In this document: positions 7,043-14,213 of the stretch, piece after piece
How positions within the stretch are numbered: position 1 is the stretch's first letter
How the letters are laid out: every line of letters starts with the position of its first letter
NCBI GenBank assembly: GCA_964389025.1
Contig: CAYMCQ010000066.1
Span: 1 to 24,058 of the forward strand
Source: CAYMCQ01 sp964389025
GTDB lineage: Bacteria; Verrucomicrobiota; Verrucomicrobiia; Limisphaerales; CAYMCQ01
DNA: 24,058 nt
Direction: 5' to 3'
Position numbers and translations under genes: made by a program
Notes under the pieces: model-generated
What the model was told of the DNA's origin: nothing
Seen by the model: the letters and a program-made list of their open reading frames with translations, nothing else
Database searches by the model: none

Positions 7043-8173
7043 GTGATTTATCTCGATCACAATGCAACGACGCCAATCCTGCCTGAAGTTTTCGAGGCGA
7101 TGCGTCCGTTCTTTTGCGAGGATTGGGGCAATCCGTCAAGTAGCTACCGCTTCGGTTCAAAACTGAAAACAGCAATTGAAGTCGCGCGCGAACAAGTGGC
7201 TGAATTGATTGGAGCAAATCCGCGCGAAATCATTTTCACATCATGCGCGACGGAGAGCAACAACGCGGCGATTCACGCGGCACTCAAATCAAATCCACAA
7301 AAACGACATGTCACTACTTCCGCCGTTGAACATTCCTCCGTCCTGAATTTTTGCATGGCATTGGAGCGTGACGGAGTGCGCGTTACTTATTTGCCTGTTG
7401 ATCGTGATGGTTTGCTCAAGCTGACCGACTTGGAATCTTCCATCACGGACGAGACAGCGATTGTCTCTCTCATGTGGGCGAACAATGAAACTGGAGTCGT
7501 GTTTCCAGTTGAACAAATCGCGCAGGTCTGCGAATCGCGTGGCGTTTTGTTTCATTGCGATGCCGTCCAAGCCGCAGGCAAAGTCCCGACGGATGTTCGC
7601 AAGCTGTCAGTGGACTACCTTTCTATTTCCGGCCACAAAATTCATGCGCCAAAAGGCATCGGCGCGCTCTACGTTCGGCGCAAGACGCCGTTCACGCCGC
7701 TGATTCACGGCGGGCATCAAGAGCGTGGCTTGCGCGGTGGCACGGAGAACGTGCCGCTCATCGTGGCCTTCGGTAAAGCGGCGGAATTCGCGCGGAAGCA
7801 CACAGTGGATTACGCAGAAAAAGTTCGACCTCTGCGTGACGCACTCGAAAAGGGAATCCTCGAAACAATTCCAAACACCGAGTTGAATGGTCACACGACG
7901 CAACGGCTCGCGAATACAATCAACATCACATTTCGAGGCGTGGAATCGGAAGCGTTGCTCCTCCTCCTTGACAAAGCAGGCGTGTGCGCCTCGTCCGGCT
8001 CGGCCTGTCTCGCGGATTCAGACGAACCTTCGCACGTCGTTAAAGCGATGAAACCAGACAACTCTGCGTCACGACAAATGATTCGCTTCTCTCTCGGCGT
8101 GAGCAATACAGTAAGCGAAATCAAGGCGACGCTAGAGGCTTTGGCAAGCGCAGTTCAAAATCTACGGGCGTGA
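7043..8173 (+). CDS. dndA: Cysteine desulfurase DndA (IscS/NifS type)
   Basis: A PLP-dependent cysteine desulfurase that would make a protein persulfide from L-cysteine and hand the sulfur to DndC. The opening YLDHNATTP (3-11), H97 in SAVEHSS, the PLP lysine K199 in SGHKIHAPKG, the RGGTENV loop (231-237), and the active cysteine C322 in SSGSACLADSDEPSHV are all present. At 376 residues it is full length. It begins with GTG 15 bases after the dndE stop and has no obvious ribosome-binding site. A general iron-sulfur-cluster IscS/NifS cannot be excluded by sequence alone, but there is no iscU or iscR nearby, and its place as the last gene of the cassette argues for DndA. This gives the order C-D-E-A. 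Confidence 0.9.
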   Translation: MIYLDHNATTPILPEVFEAMRPFFCEDWGNPSSSYRFGSKLKTAIEVAREQVAELIGANPREIIFTSCATESNNAAIHAALKSNPQKRHVTTSAVEHSSVLNFCMALERDGVRVTYLPVDRDGLLKLTDLESSITDETAIVSLMWANNETGVVFPVEQIAQVCESRGVLFHCDAVQAAGKVPTDVRKLSVDYLSISGHKIHAPKGIGALYVRRKTPFTPLIHGGHQERGLRGGTENVPLIVAFGKAAEFARKHTVDYAEKVRPLRDALEKGILETIPNTELNGHTTQRLANTINITFRGVESEALLLLLDKAGVCASSGSACLADSDEPSHVVKAMKPDNSASRQMIRFSLGVSNTVSEIKATLEALASAVQNLRA

Positions 8174-8239
8174 TTACAACGAATCAGCGGTTGATCATTG
8201 AAACTACAGAAGATTGCTTTTAAGACATTTTCTCAATCG

Positions 8240-8268
8240 CGGCGCGCACAGAGTGACGCGCCCTACCT
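8240..8268. repeat. GGTAGGGCGCG-type palindromic repeat at the tag 3' end
   Basis: Between the convergent dndA and tag genes, GGCGCG and CGCGCC flank a 10-base loop, and the element continues as GGTAGGG when read on the minus strand. The tag stop codon lies inside it. It resembles the elements at 10907-10956 and 19282-19333. The rest of the 89-base gap shows nothing recognisable, and no clear terminator. Confidence 0.5.
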
Positions 8269-8826
8269 GTTTCGGATTTCCGAATGGCGAAAACAATCCG
8301 TGGTGTGGTCGTTCACCATCCCGACGGCCTGCATAAGTGCGTAACAAATCTTCGTGCCGACGAAGTTGAAGCCGCGCTTGCGCAAATCCCGGCTCATGGC
8401 GTCGGACTCAGCACTCGAACAGGGAACTTGCTTGAAAGTTTTCCAGCGGTTCTGGATCGGCTTGCCGCCGACGAATTGCCAGATGTAGTTGTCGAAGCTG
8501 CCGAATTCTTTTTGCACGTCGAGAAAGGCTTTTGCGTTCTGGATCGCAGCGGCAATTTTCAGCCGGTTGCGGACAATGCCGGCATCACCGAGAAGTTGCT
8601 TCACTTTGCGCGAATCGTATCCGGCAATTTTACGGGCGTTGAAATTGTCGAACGCTTTTCGGTAATTGTCCCGCTTCTTCAGAATAGTTGACCAACTCAG
8701 TCCCGCCTGCGCGCCTTCAAGGATCAAGAACTCAAAAAGCAACCGGTCGTCATGCACCGGCACGCCCCATTCGCGGTCGTGGTAGGCGATGTTCAGTTCA
8801 TCCTTTGGCCAGGAGCAGCGAGTCAT
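8263..8826 (-). CDS. tag: DNA-3-methyladenine glycosylase I
   Basis: Tag removes 3-methyladenine from alkylated DNA as the first step of base excision repair. The N-terminal MTRCSW, then YHDREWGVPVHDD (15-27) and EGAQAGLSWSTILKKR (37-52), are hallmarks of the family. The zinc-snap ligands C4, H16, H174 and C178 are all in place, and E37 sits where the family's essential glutamate lies. At 187 residues it matches the E. coli enzyme in length. It starts 6 bases after the stop of the MFS transporter, so the two are probably co-transcribed. Its last codon and stop fall inside a palindromic repeat. It converges with the phosphorothioation cassette; a functional link to that cassette is not shown. 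Confidence 0.95.
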   Translation of the reverse strand: MTRCSWPKDELNIAYHDREWGVPVHDDRLLFEFLILEGAQAGLSWSTILKKRDNYRKAFDNFNARKIAGYDSRKVKQLLGDAGIVRNRLKIAAAIQNAKAFLDVQKEFGSFDNYIWQFVGGKPIQNRWKTFKQVPCSSAESDAMSRDLRKRGFNFVGTKICYALMQAVGMVNDHTTDCFRHSEIRNR

Positions 8827-8832
8827 GGTGGG

Positions 8833-10254
8833 TTACTTCGCAGGCACCGTGTCTTCGGGCAGCGGTCGGCCCTTGGTTTCCGGCGCGAACGGCAACGCGC
8901 AAAGTCCCAGGAGAAAGATGCCGCTCATCCAGCAGCAGGCGTTTCGAAAGGCTTCCAGCTTTTGATCGGACGTGGTAGCGCCCGAGGCCAGCCAGGCCGT
9001 CAGCGCACCCATGAATAACGGGCCGGAGGCAGCGATAAACCGCCCCACGTTGTAACAGAAACTTGTGCCCGTGCTGCGCAAACTCACCGGGAACAGTTCC
9101 GGCAGGTAAATCGCAAAACCGGCGAACAACGAAAGTTGGAAGAAACCCATCAATGGAATCATCCAGAAAATATCCGAGCGCTCGTTGAGGAACTTGAAGA
9201 CCAAGATCGTGCTGAGCATTGCGCAGATGTAGCCTACGGCGAAAACCGGCCTGCGACCGAACCGGCTCGCCAGTTTGGTGAACACCAACATTCCGGCGAA
9301 CGAACCGATGTTCTGGATGATCATGTTCGTTCCAGTCCACATGGTGCGATAGCCGGGTAGTTTTTCGGGCGGGATGCCTTCGGCTTTCAATGAACGCCCG
9401 ATGACGTCGCCGATCAATTCGGGACTGAAAAAGCCGATTCCCCAAAGCCCGATCACCGCCGATATACAGAGCACCATGCCGACCAAGGCGCGCCCGCGCC
9501 ATCGGGAGTCGCCCAACAGCGAGGCGTAGGAGCCAAACCTGACGCCCGTCACCCTGCCTTCCGCGCGGGCTTTGGTCCATTTCTCCGGTTCTTTCAGGCG
9601 AATCTGGATGAACACGCACAGGAAGGCTGGCAACGCACCGATCAGAAACATTCCACGCCACGCGCTGCCGGGAGCAATCTTGAATGTTTCCAGGTAACCG
9701 ATGAACACCGCGATCAAGCCGGCAGTGACATTGCCCACGGCTGAGAGCGCCTGTAGCAAGCCCAGCGCGTGCGGCCGCGCCCGATCCGGCAACGAGTCCG
9801 CCACCAGCGCCACGGAAAGTCCGAACACGCCGCCCACACCCAAGCCGGTCAGGAATCGCAACGCCTCGAACATCGGCACGGAGGTTGCAAACGCGCTCAA
9901 GCCGGTGAACAGTGAATACATCAGCACCGTGAACGTGAGCGTCCTAGCCCGGCCAATCCGGTCACCGACCGCGCCAAAAATCAACCCGCCCAGTGCCCAA
10001 CCCGCAACGAAGATCGCCGTGGCGTTCGCACCCGCCTGCTTGATAAGGGCCGGGTCAGTGCCCTTCGGCAACAGCGCGGCCACGGCCGAATTCCGCGCGA
10101 GGATGAAAAGTTGCTGGTCGAGGCAGTCGAACATCCAAGCCAGGCAGGCCATGGAAAAAACAAACCAGTGATAGCGCGTCAAATGCTTCCACCATGGACC
10201 AGTCTCGACAGCTGGAGCAGAAACAGAGGCAGCCGCAGGCAAATCAGTCTTCAT
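8833..10254 (-). CDS. MFS transporter (sugar/organic acid porter-like)
   Basis: An inner-membrane secondary transporter of the major facilitator superfamily with about 12 hydrophobic helices in 473 residues. The cytoplasmic motif GAVGDRIGRAR is at about 94-104. An acidic pair in helix 1 (MFDCLDQQ, D43 and D46) and RFLTGLGVGGVFG (133-145) fit the aromatic-acid:H+ symporter or sugar-porter branches. A GRRPVFAVGY repeat of the motif lies in the second half, and the chain ends PETKGRPLPED, a sugar-porter-like ending. The substrate cannot be read from sequence. The first 25 residues are Ala/Pro-rich and probably cytoplasmic. It is the first gene of a likely two-gene operon with tag; 8833-8835 is its stop. 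Confidence 0.85.
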   Translation of the reverse strand: MKTDLPAAASVSAPAVETGPWWKHLTRYHWFVFSMACLAWMFDCLDQQLFILARNSAVAALLPKGTDPALIKQAGANATAIFVAGWALGGLIFGAVGDRIGRARTLTFTVLMYSLFTGLSAFATSVPMFEALRFLTGLGVGGVFGLSVALVADSLPDRARPHALGLLQALSAVGNVTAGLIAVFIGYLETFKIAPGSAWRGMFLIGALPAFLCVFIQIRLKEPEKWTKARAEGRVTGVRFGSYASLLGDSRWRGRALVGMVLCISAVIGLWGIGFFSPELIGDVIGRSLKAEGIPPEKLPGYRTMWTGTNMIIQNIGSFAGMLVFTKLASRFGRRPVFAVGYICAMLSTILVFKFLNERSDIFWMIPLMGFFQLSLFAGFAIYLPELFPVSLRSTGTSFCYNVGRFIAASGPLFMGALTAWLASGATTSDQKLEAFRNACCWMSGIFLLGLCALPFAPETKGRPLPEDTVPAK

Positions 10255-10314
10255 GCGATGCGCTTTGCTACACGGATTTCAAATTCGAGCCAAGACTTTA
10301 ATTCGTCCCGGCGC

Positions 10315-10347
10315 AATAAAAAAGCCCGTCCGTAAAACGGACGGGCT
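10315..10347 (-). terminator. Intrinsic terminator after rplQ
   Basis: Reading the minus strand, an 11-base perfect stem (AGCCCGTCCGT / ACGGACGGGCT, 10347-10337 and 10333-10323) with a 3-base loop is followed by TTTTTTATT. It lies 20 bases after the rplQ stop and is the clear end of the ribosomal transcription unit. It also separates this unit from the MFS gene that starts at 10254. Confidence 0.9.
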
Positions 10348-10366
10348 GTGATTGAAAGGTTTTAGA

Positions 10367-10888
10367 CTACGCGACGGCTTTGGCTTCTTTCACGTCCTTG
10401 GCGTCTTCTTTCTTTTCCGGTTCTTCCGTGGGCGCCGTCTCCTCCACGGTTTGTGGCAACTCGATCCATTCAAGAATCGCGAGCTGCGCTGAATCGCCCT
10501 GTCGCTGGCCAGCCCAACGGCCCTGTGTGCCGCCCAGCTTGATGATGCGCGTGTAACCCCCGCGCCGGTCCTTGAACAGCGGCGCAAGTTCCTCGAAAAG
10601 AATCCGGACGACATCGTCGTTCTCGCGCCATTTCTTCTGCTCCTCTTTGCTCAATTTGAGCGAGCGTCCGTGCGCGTGCAATCGCGCGGTCACCAGACGG
10701 CGGTCATGCAGCGTGCCGCTCTTGCCGAGCGTGAGAATTTTTTCCGCGACGGAGCGGGCGGCCTTGGCCTTGGCGAGCGTCGTGGTGATGCGTTTGTGCT
10801 TGATGAGACTGCAAACCATGTTGGCGAGCATCGCATTCCGGTGTGTGCCGGTGCGGCCCAACTTGGCTGTTCGTTTCAGATGGCGCAT
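10367..10888 (-). CDS. rplQ: 50S ribosomal protein L17
   Basis: L17 binds 23S rRNA near the exit side of the large subunit. The conserved start MRHLKRTAKLGRTGTHRNAM and the segment IKHKRITTTLAKAKAAR identify it. The L17 core ends near residue 145 with AILEWIEL. A tail of about 30 residues rich in Glu, Lys and Ala follows (ETAPTEEPEKKEDAKD), which takes it to 173 residues against roughly 115-130 in many bacteria. An insert around residues 65-105 adds to the length. It is the last gene of the alpha-operon section, 74 bases after rpoA, with a palindromic repeat in the gap. Confidence 0.96.
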   Translation of the reverse strand: MRHLKRTAKLGRTGTHRNAMLANMVCSLIKHKRITTTLAKAKAARSVAEKILTLGKSGTLHDRRLVTARLHAHGRSLKLSKEEQKKWRENDDVVRILFEELAPLFKDRRGGYTRIIKLGGTQGRWAGQRQGDSAQLAILEWIELPQTVEETAPTEEPEKKEDAKDVKEAKAVA

Positions 10889-10906
10889 AAAATTTTATTT
10901 CTATCC

Positions 10907-10956
10907 GGCAGGGCTGATCCCGCCCAGAGGCGGACGCGCGGCAGCACGTCCCTGCC
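10907..10956 (-). repeat. GGCAGGG...CCCTGCC palindromic repeat between rpoA and rplQ
   Basis: GGCAGGG (10907-10913) and CCCTGCC (10950-10956) bound the element. Read on the minus strand, GGCAGGGACGTGCTGCCGCG closely matches the start of the element at 19282 on the plus strand, with two differences over about 20 bases. The element fills most of the 74-base gap within an operon, so it is transcribed. Confidence 0.65.
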
Positions 10957-10962
10957 AAATTT

Positions 10963-11988
10963 TTAGTTTGTCAACGCGGCAACGGCGGCGTCTTCCTTCG
11001 GCGCTTCGAGCAAGTCAGGCTCGAAGGTCATGCCAAGCGCCAATCCGAGCGCCTGCAATTTGTCTTTGATCTCGTTCAACGACTTCTTGCCGAAGTTGCG
11101 ATACTTGAGCATTTCGGATTCACTCTTCATCGCAAGCTGGCCGACGGTCGTGATGTTCGCGTTGTTCAAACAGTTCGCGGCGCGGACGCTCAATTCGATC
11201 TCATTCACGCTCATGTTGAGAAGTTTTTTCATCTTCGACTTCTCCTCGTCCTGCTTGTCCACGACTTCCTCGAACTCGACGGCGTTCTTGTCGTAGCCGA
11301 CGAAGACGTCGAGGTGATGCTGCAAAATCGCCGATGCCTGGGTCAGCGCATCATCGGGGGTCATGCGGCCATCTGTCCAAACTTCGAGAACCAACCGATC
11401 ATAGTCCGTGCGCTGACCGACGCGGGCGGCTTCGACTGCATAGCGAACGCGGGTGACGGGCGAAAACAGCGAGTCAATGGCGATGACGCCGATGGGTTGA
11501 TTTGGCTTTTTGTTTTCATCGCCGGGGCAGAAGCCGCGCCCGACTTTCACTTCAAGTTCCATCTCGAACTTTTTCTTTTTGTCGAGTGTGCAAATGATCT
11601 GCTTCGGATTCACCAGCTCGATGTTCTGGTTAAGCGCGATGTCCTCGGCGAGAACCGCGCCTTCCTTGTTGACGGAAAGCAAAAGCGTTTGCGGGTCGCG
11701 CGTGTGCGCCTTGAAAAGAATTTTCTTCAGGTTCAACACGATGTCGGTGACATCCTCAACGACACCGTCAACCGTGGCGAACTCGTGCTGCGCGCCGTCC
11801 ACTTTGATGGAGGCGATGGCCGCGCCTTCGAGCGACGAGAGCAACACGCGGCGAAGCGAGTTTCCAACGGTGTGGCCGTAACCGGTTTCAAACGGCTCGG
11901 CGATGAACTTGGCGTAGGTATCAGTGGCGCTTGACTCTTCCTTGGTCAAACGCTTGGGCATTTCAAAACGTCCTAGACGAACTGGCAT
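10963..11988 (-). CDS. rpoA: DNA-directed RNA polymerase subunit alpha
   Basis: Alpha dimerises to seed RNA polymerase assembly, and its C-terminal domain contacts promoter DNA and activators. The N-terminal domain shows GYGHTVGNSLRRVLLSSLEG (36-55) and later SPVTRVRYAVEAARVGQRTDYD. The C-terminal domain (about 260-325) carries LSVRAANCLNNANITTVGQL and KYRNFGKKSLNEIK, the helix-hairpin-helix region. At 341 residues it is full length. The ATG at 11988 is preceded by GAAAGGAAAAT, one of the few good ribosome-binding sites in this cluster, which supports this start over the methionine ten codons downstream. It lies 100 bases after rpsD, with an inverted repeat in the gap. Confidence 0.97.
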   Translation of the reverse strand: MPVRLGRFEMPKRLTKEESSATDTYAKFIAEPFETGYGHTVGNSLRRVLLSSLEGAAIASIKVDGAQHEFATVDGVVEDVTDIVLNLKKILFKAHTRDPQTLLLSVNKEGAVLAEDIALNQNIELVNPKQIICTLDKKKKFEMELEVKVGRGFCPGDENKKPNQPIGVIAIDSLFSPVTRVRYAVEAARVGQRTDYDRLVLEVWTDGRMTPDDALTQASAILQHHLDVFVGYDKNAVEFEEVVDKQDEEKSKMKKLLNMSVNEIELSVRAANCLNNANITTVGQLAMKSESEMLKYRNFGKKSLNEIKDKLQALGLALGMTFEPDLLEAPKEDAAVAALTN

Positions 11989-12028
11989 ATTTTCCTTTCA
12001 ACAATTTTAATCTGGCATCCTCAGCCAA

Positions 12029-12102
12029 TTTATTCCCGCGCTGACGACGCCCGTGTAATTGTTTTGTCCCTTGCGGGACGGTTTCTGTTTATCGGGAATA
12101 AA
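12029..12102 (-). promoter_or_regulatory. Inverted repeat in the rpsD-rpoA gap
   Basis: TTTATTCCCG (12029-12038) pairs with CGGGAATAAA (12093-12102), and an inner GTCCC/GGGAC hairpin with a 4-base loop sits at 12066-12079. One outer arm lies in the last codons of rpsD. In the mRNA this would fold the rpoA leader. It could be an RNA-stability or translational control element, or a transposed palindromic repeat; no T tract follows it. Confidence 0.4.
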
Positions 12103-12697
12103 ATTCTACAACAGCCTGCTCATTGGCGATGGGCTGAATCTCTTCGCGCGACGGAATGCGCATGACCATTCCCTTGAACGAATCTTTGACCATCGAAAGC
12201 CAGTCCGGCACGGCGCGGCTCGTCGAGAGTTCAAGGTTCTTGGTCGCGAGCTGGCGCGAGACGTTGTGGTCCTTCACTTCAATCATGTCGTTCACCTTCA
12301 GAGCATACGACGGAATGCTGACCTTGCGGCCATTCACCTTGATGTGACCATGCGAAACCATCTGGCGCGCGGCGGCGCGGGTCGTCGCGAGGCCGAGATG
12401 AAAAACGACGTTGTCGAGCCGCGTCTCCAGCATCTGCAACATGGTCACACCTGTGATGCCGCGTTTCTTCAACGCCTTTTCATAAACGTTGCGGAACTGG
12501 CGCTCCATCAATCCGTAGTAATAACGGAGCTTCTGCTTTTCGATCAGGCCAAGGCCGTATTCCGTGTGCTTGCGGCGCGACTTCGGGCCGTGGACGCCGG
12601 GGCCGTAATTGCGGCGCTCCAGATATTTTGTCGGGCCGAAAATCGGAAGACCGAAACGGCGGCTGATTCGAACGCGAGGACCTGTGTAACGAGCCAT
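12089..12697 (-). CDS. rpsD: 30S ribosomal protein S4
   Basis: S4 is a primary 16S rRNA binder that nucleates assembly of the small-subunit body and shapes the mRNA entry site. The start MARYTGPRVRISRRFGLPIF and the S4 RNA-binding domain (about 98-160; LETRLDNVVFHLGLATTRAAARQM, split here in my reading at LDNVVF and TTRAAARQM, then GHIKVNGRKV) identify it. At 202 residues it has normal length and lacks the N-terminal zinc-binding cysteines found in some S4 forms. In E. coli S4 represses the alpha operon. No matching pseudoknot was identified here. It starts 38 bases after rpsK in a low-complexity spacer, without a ribosome-binding site. Confidence 0.97.
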   Translation of the reverse strand: MARYTGPRVRISRRFGLPIFGPTKYLERRNYGPGVHGPKSRRKHTEYGLGLIEKQKLRYYYGLMERQFRNVYEKALKKRGITGVTMLQMLETRLDNVVFHLGLATTRAAARQMVSHGHIKVNGRKVSIPSYALKVNDMIEVKDHNVSRQLATKNLELSTSRAVPDWLSMVKDSFKGMVMRIPSREEIQPIANEQAVVEFYSR

Positions 12698-12735
12698 GTG
12701 AAATTAGTTTCGAGTTTCTGGTTTCTTGTTTCGAG

Positions 12736-13401
12736 TTAAACGCGGCGTTTTTTGCGCGGACGGCAGCCGTTGTGTGGAACGGGCGTAACGTCCTTGATGG
12801 CGTTGATTTCCAAACCAATCGCCTGCAACGCGCGAATCGCCGACTCGCGGCCTGAGCCGGGACCTTTGACGCGGATTTCCACTTCGCGCATCCCGTGAGA
12901 CATCGCCTGGCGCGCGGCGTCCTGCGCGACCTGCTGCGCCGCGTAGGCCGTGCTCTTGCGCGAGCCTTTGAAACCGACGCGGCCTGCGCTCGACCAACCG
13001 AGCAGATTGCCGTGCATGTCCGTGATGGTGACGAGCGTGTTGTTGAACGTGGCCAGAATGTTCGCGATGCCGACAGGAATGTTCTTGGCGTGCTTGGCCT
13101 TGATGATTTTCTTGGCGGCGGCATCCTCGCCGAGAAGCTCGGCAGCAGTCGGAGCAACACCGGCGGCGACCGGAGCGCCGGCTTCGGCAGGCTTTGGCGC
13201 TTCGGCGGGTTTTCCCCCTTCGGCGGGTTTCTGCCCTTCAGCAGCCGGTGCAGCGTGAGCTTTCTTCGGAGCTTTGTGCGCGGCGTCGGCAGCCGGTTTT
13301 TCAGCAGCGGCGGGTGTCGCCTCGGCTTTCGCGTCAGCTTTCTTTTCCTTTTTCGGAGCGGCGTCTTTTTTCGCCGCCGGTTTTTTCTTGTCGTCAGACA
13401 T
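12736..13401 (-). CDS. rpsK: 30S ribosomal protein S11 with long N-terminal extension
   Basis: S11 lies on the platform of the small subunit and helps shape the mRNA exit channel. The core begins near residue 100 (HAKNIPVGIANILATFNNTLVTITD) with GWSSAGRVGFKGSRKSTAYA and ends NGCRPRKKRRV, as in normal S11; the core is about 122 residues. It is preceded by about 95 residues built almost only of Lys, Ala, Pro and Glu (AEGGKPAEAPKPAEAGAPV and similar). No alternative ATG near the core start is evident, and the extension stays in frame without stops, so the 221-residue form is likely translated. The extension looks disordered, and its role is unknown. Confidence 0.93.
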   Translation of the reverse strand: MSDDKKKPAAKKDAAPKKEKKADAKAEATPAAAEKPAADAAHKAPKKAHAAPAAEGQKPAEGGKPAEAPKPAEAGAPVAAGVAPTAAELLGEDAAAKKIIKAKHAKNIPVGIANILATFNNTLVTITDMHGNLLGWSSAGRVGFKGSRKSTAYAAQQVAQDAARQAMSHGMREVEIRVKGPGSGRESAIRALQAIGLEINAIKDVTPVPHNGCRPRKKRRV

Positions 13402-13436
13402 ATCGAATTTCAGATTTCAAATTCTCAACTGCAAAA

Positions 13437-13832
13437 TCAGTGGATGCCGGTCTTCGCGCTCGGATTGCGCTGCACACCGACGGTCTTGCGCGGGCCTTTG
13501 CGCGTGCGGGCGTTTGTGGACGTGCGCTGGCCGCGCACGGGCAGACCGCGCATGTGCCGGATGCCGCGATAGCACTTGATGCCCTGCAGCCGCTTGAGGT
13601 TCATGCCGAGCTCGCGGCGCAGGTCGCCTTCGATGACGTATTTGCCGTCTTGAATCGCGTGGACGATTTGCGAAAGCTGTTGCTCGCTCAAATCCTTCGC
13701 GCGGATGCTGGGATCAATCTTCGCCTTCTCCAGGATCGCGACGGCATTCGTCGGGCCGATGCCATAGATATATCGCAGCGCGATGTCAATGCGCTTGCCG
13801 GGCGGAACTTCAACTCCAATGATGCGTGCCAT
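13437..13832 (-). CDS. rpsM: 30S ribosomal protein S13
   Basis: S13 sits in the head of the small subunit and contacts P-site tRNA and the large subunit. The opening MARIIGVEVPPGKRIDIAL, the YIYGIGPTNAVAIL helix-turn segment and the C-terminal RGLPVRGQRTSTNARTRKGP identify it. At 131 residues it is slightly longer than the usual 115-125. It begins 39 bases after rpmJ, in a spacer made of repeated ATCGTTGA/ATCGTTAA words, with no ribosome-binding site. Confidence 0.97.
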   Translation of the reverse strand: MARIIGVEVPPGKRIDIALRYIYGIGPTNAVAILEKAKIDPSIRAKDLSEQQLSQIVHAIQDGKYVIEGDLRRELGMNLKRLQGIKCYRGIRHMRGLPVRGQRTSTNARTRKGPRKTVGVQRNPSAKTGIH

Positions 13833-13871
13833 AATTCGTTAAATCGTGAATCGTTGAATCGTTAAATCGGT

Positions 13872-13985
13872 TTATCCCTGCCGCTGTTTGTGGCGGGCAT
13901 TCGAGCAGATGACACGAATGACGCCTTTGCGGCGGACAATCTTGCAATTCTCGCAAAGTTTTTTTACTGACGCGCGAACTTTCAT
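13872..13985 (-). CDS. rpmJ: 50S ribosomal protein L36
   Basis: L36 is the smallest large-subunit protein (37 residues here) and a zinc-ribbon that helps organise 23S rRNA near the L7/L12 stalk base. The translation is MKVRASVKKLCENCK followed by IVRRKGVIRVICSNARHKQRQG. C11, C14, C27 and H32 provide the zinc ligands, so this is the zinc-binding form. It lies 9 bases after infA, exactly where L36 sits in the spc/alpha junction of many bacteria. Confidence 0.96.
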   Translation of the reverse strand: MKVRASVKKLCENCKIVRRKGVIRVICSNARHKQRQG

Positions 13986-13994
13986 TTTCTTCTT

Positions 13995-14213
13995 TCAATC
14001 TTTTCTCGAAACGATGCGGCCTTTTGACAGGTCATAAGGCGACATTTCCAAATTTATTTTGTCTCCAGCCACAAGCTGGCCGGTGCCCGCCCGCCCGCTG
14101 CGGACAACAAATCCCATCAGCCGGTGGCCGTTGGGCAGTTCCACCCGGAACTTCCAGTCCGGTAAAACTTCCATTACTGTGCCTTCGGCGCGGAGGACAT
14201 CGTTTCGTGGCAT
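13995..14213 (-). CDS. infA: Translation initiation factor IF-1, divergent
   Basis: IF-1 is an OB-fold protein that occupies the ribosomal A site during initiation. EGTVMEVLPDWKFRVELPNGH (10-30, written here in two parts EGTVMEVLPDW and KFRVELPNGH) and SPYDLSKGRIVSR (58-70) are typical, and the 72-residue length is normal. The middle is not: where most IF-1 proteins have HISGKMRKNYIRI, this one has LMGFVVRSGRAGTGQLVAGD. That loop contacts the decoding-site adenines in known structures. The start ATG lies 40 bases inside the 3' end of map, so the two are probably translationally coupled. Position between map and rpmJ supports the assignment. Confidence 0.9.
   Translation of the reverse strand: MPRNDVLRAEGTVMEVLPDWKFRVELPNGHRLMGFVVRSGRAGTGQLVAGDKINLEMSPYDLSKGRIVSRKD

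Noticed and set aside
7043..8173. Housekeeping IscS with an isc or suf operon
   Set aside because: No iscR, iscU, hscA or suf genes are nearby, and the gene closes the dnd cassette.
11314..11934. A 206-codon plus-strand open frame inside rpoA
   Set aside because: It lies entirely antisense to rpoA; its length is explained by the G/C-biased third positions of the real gene.
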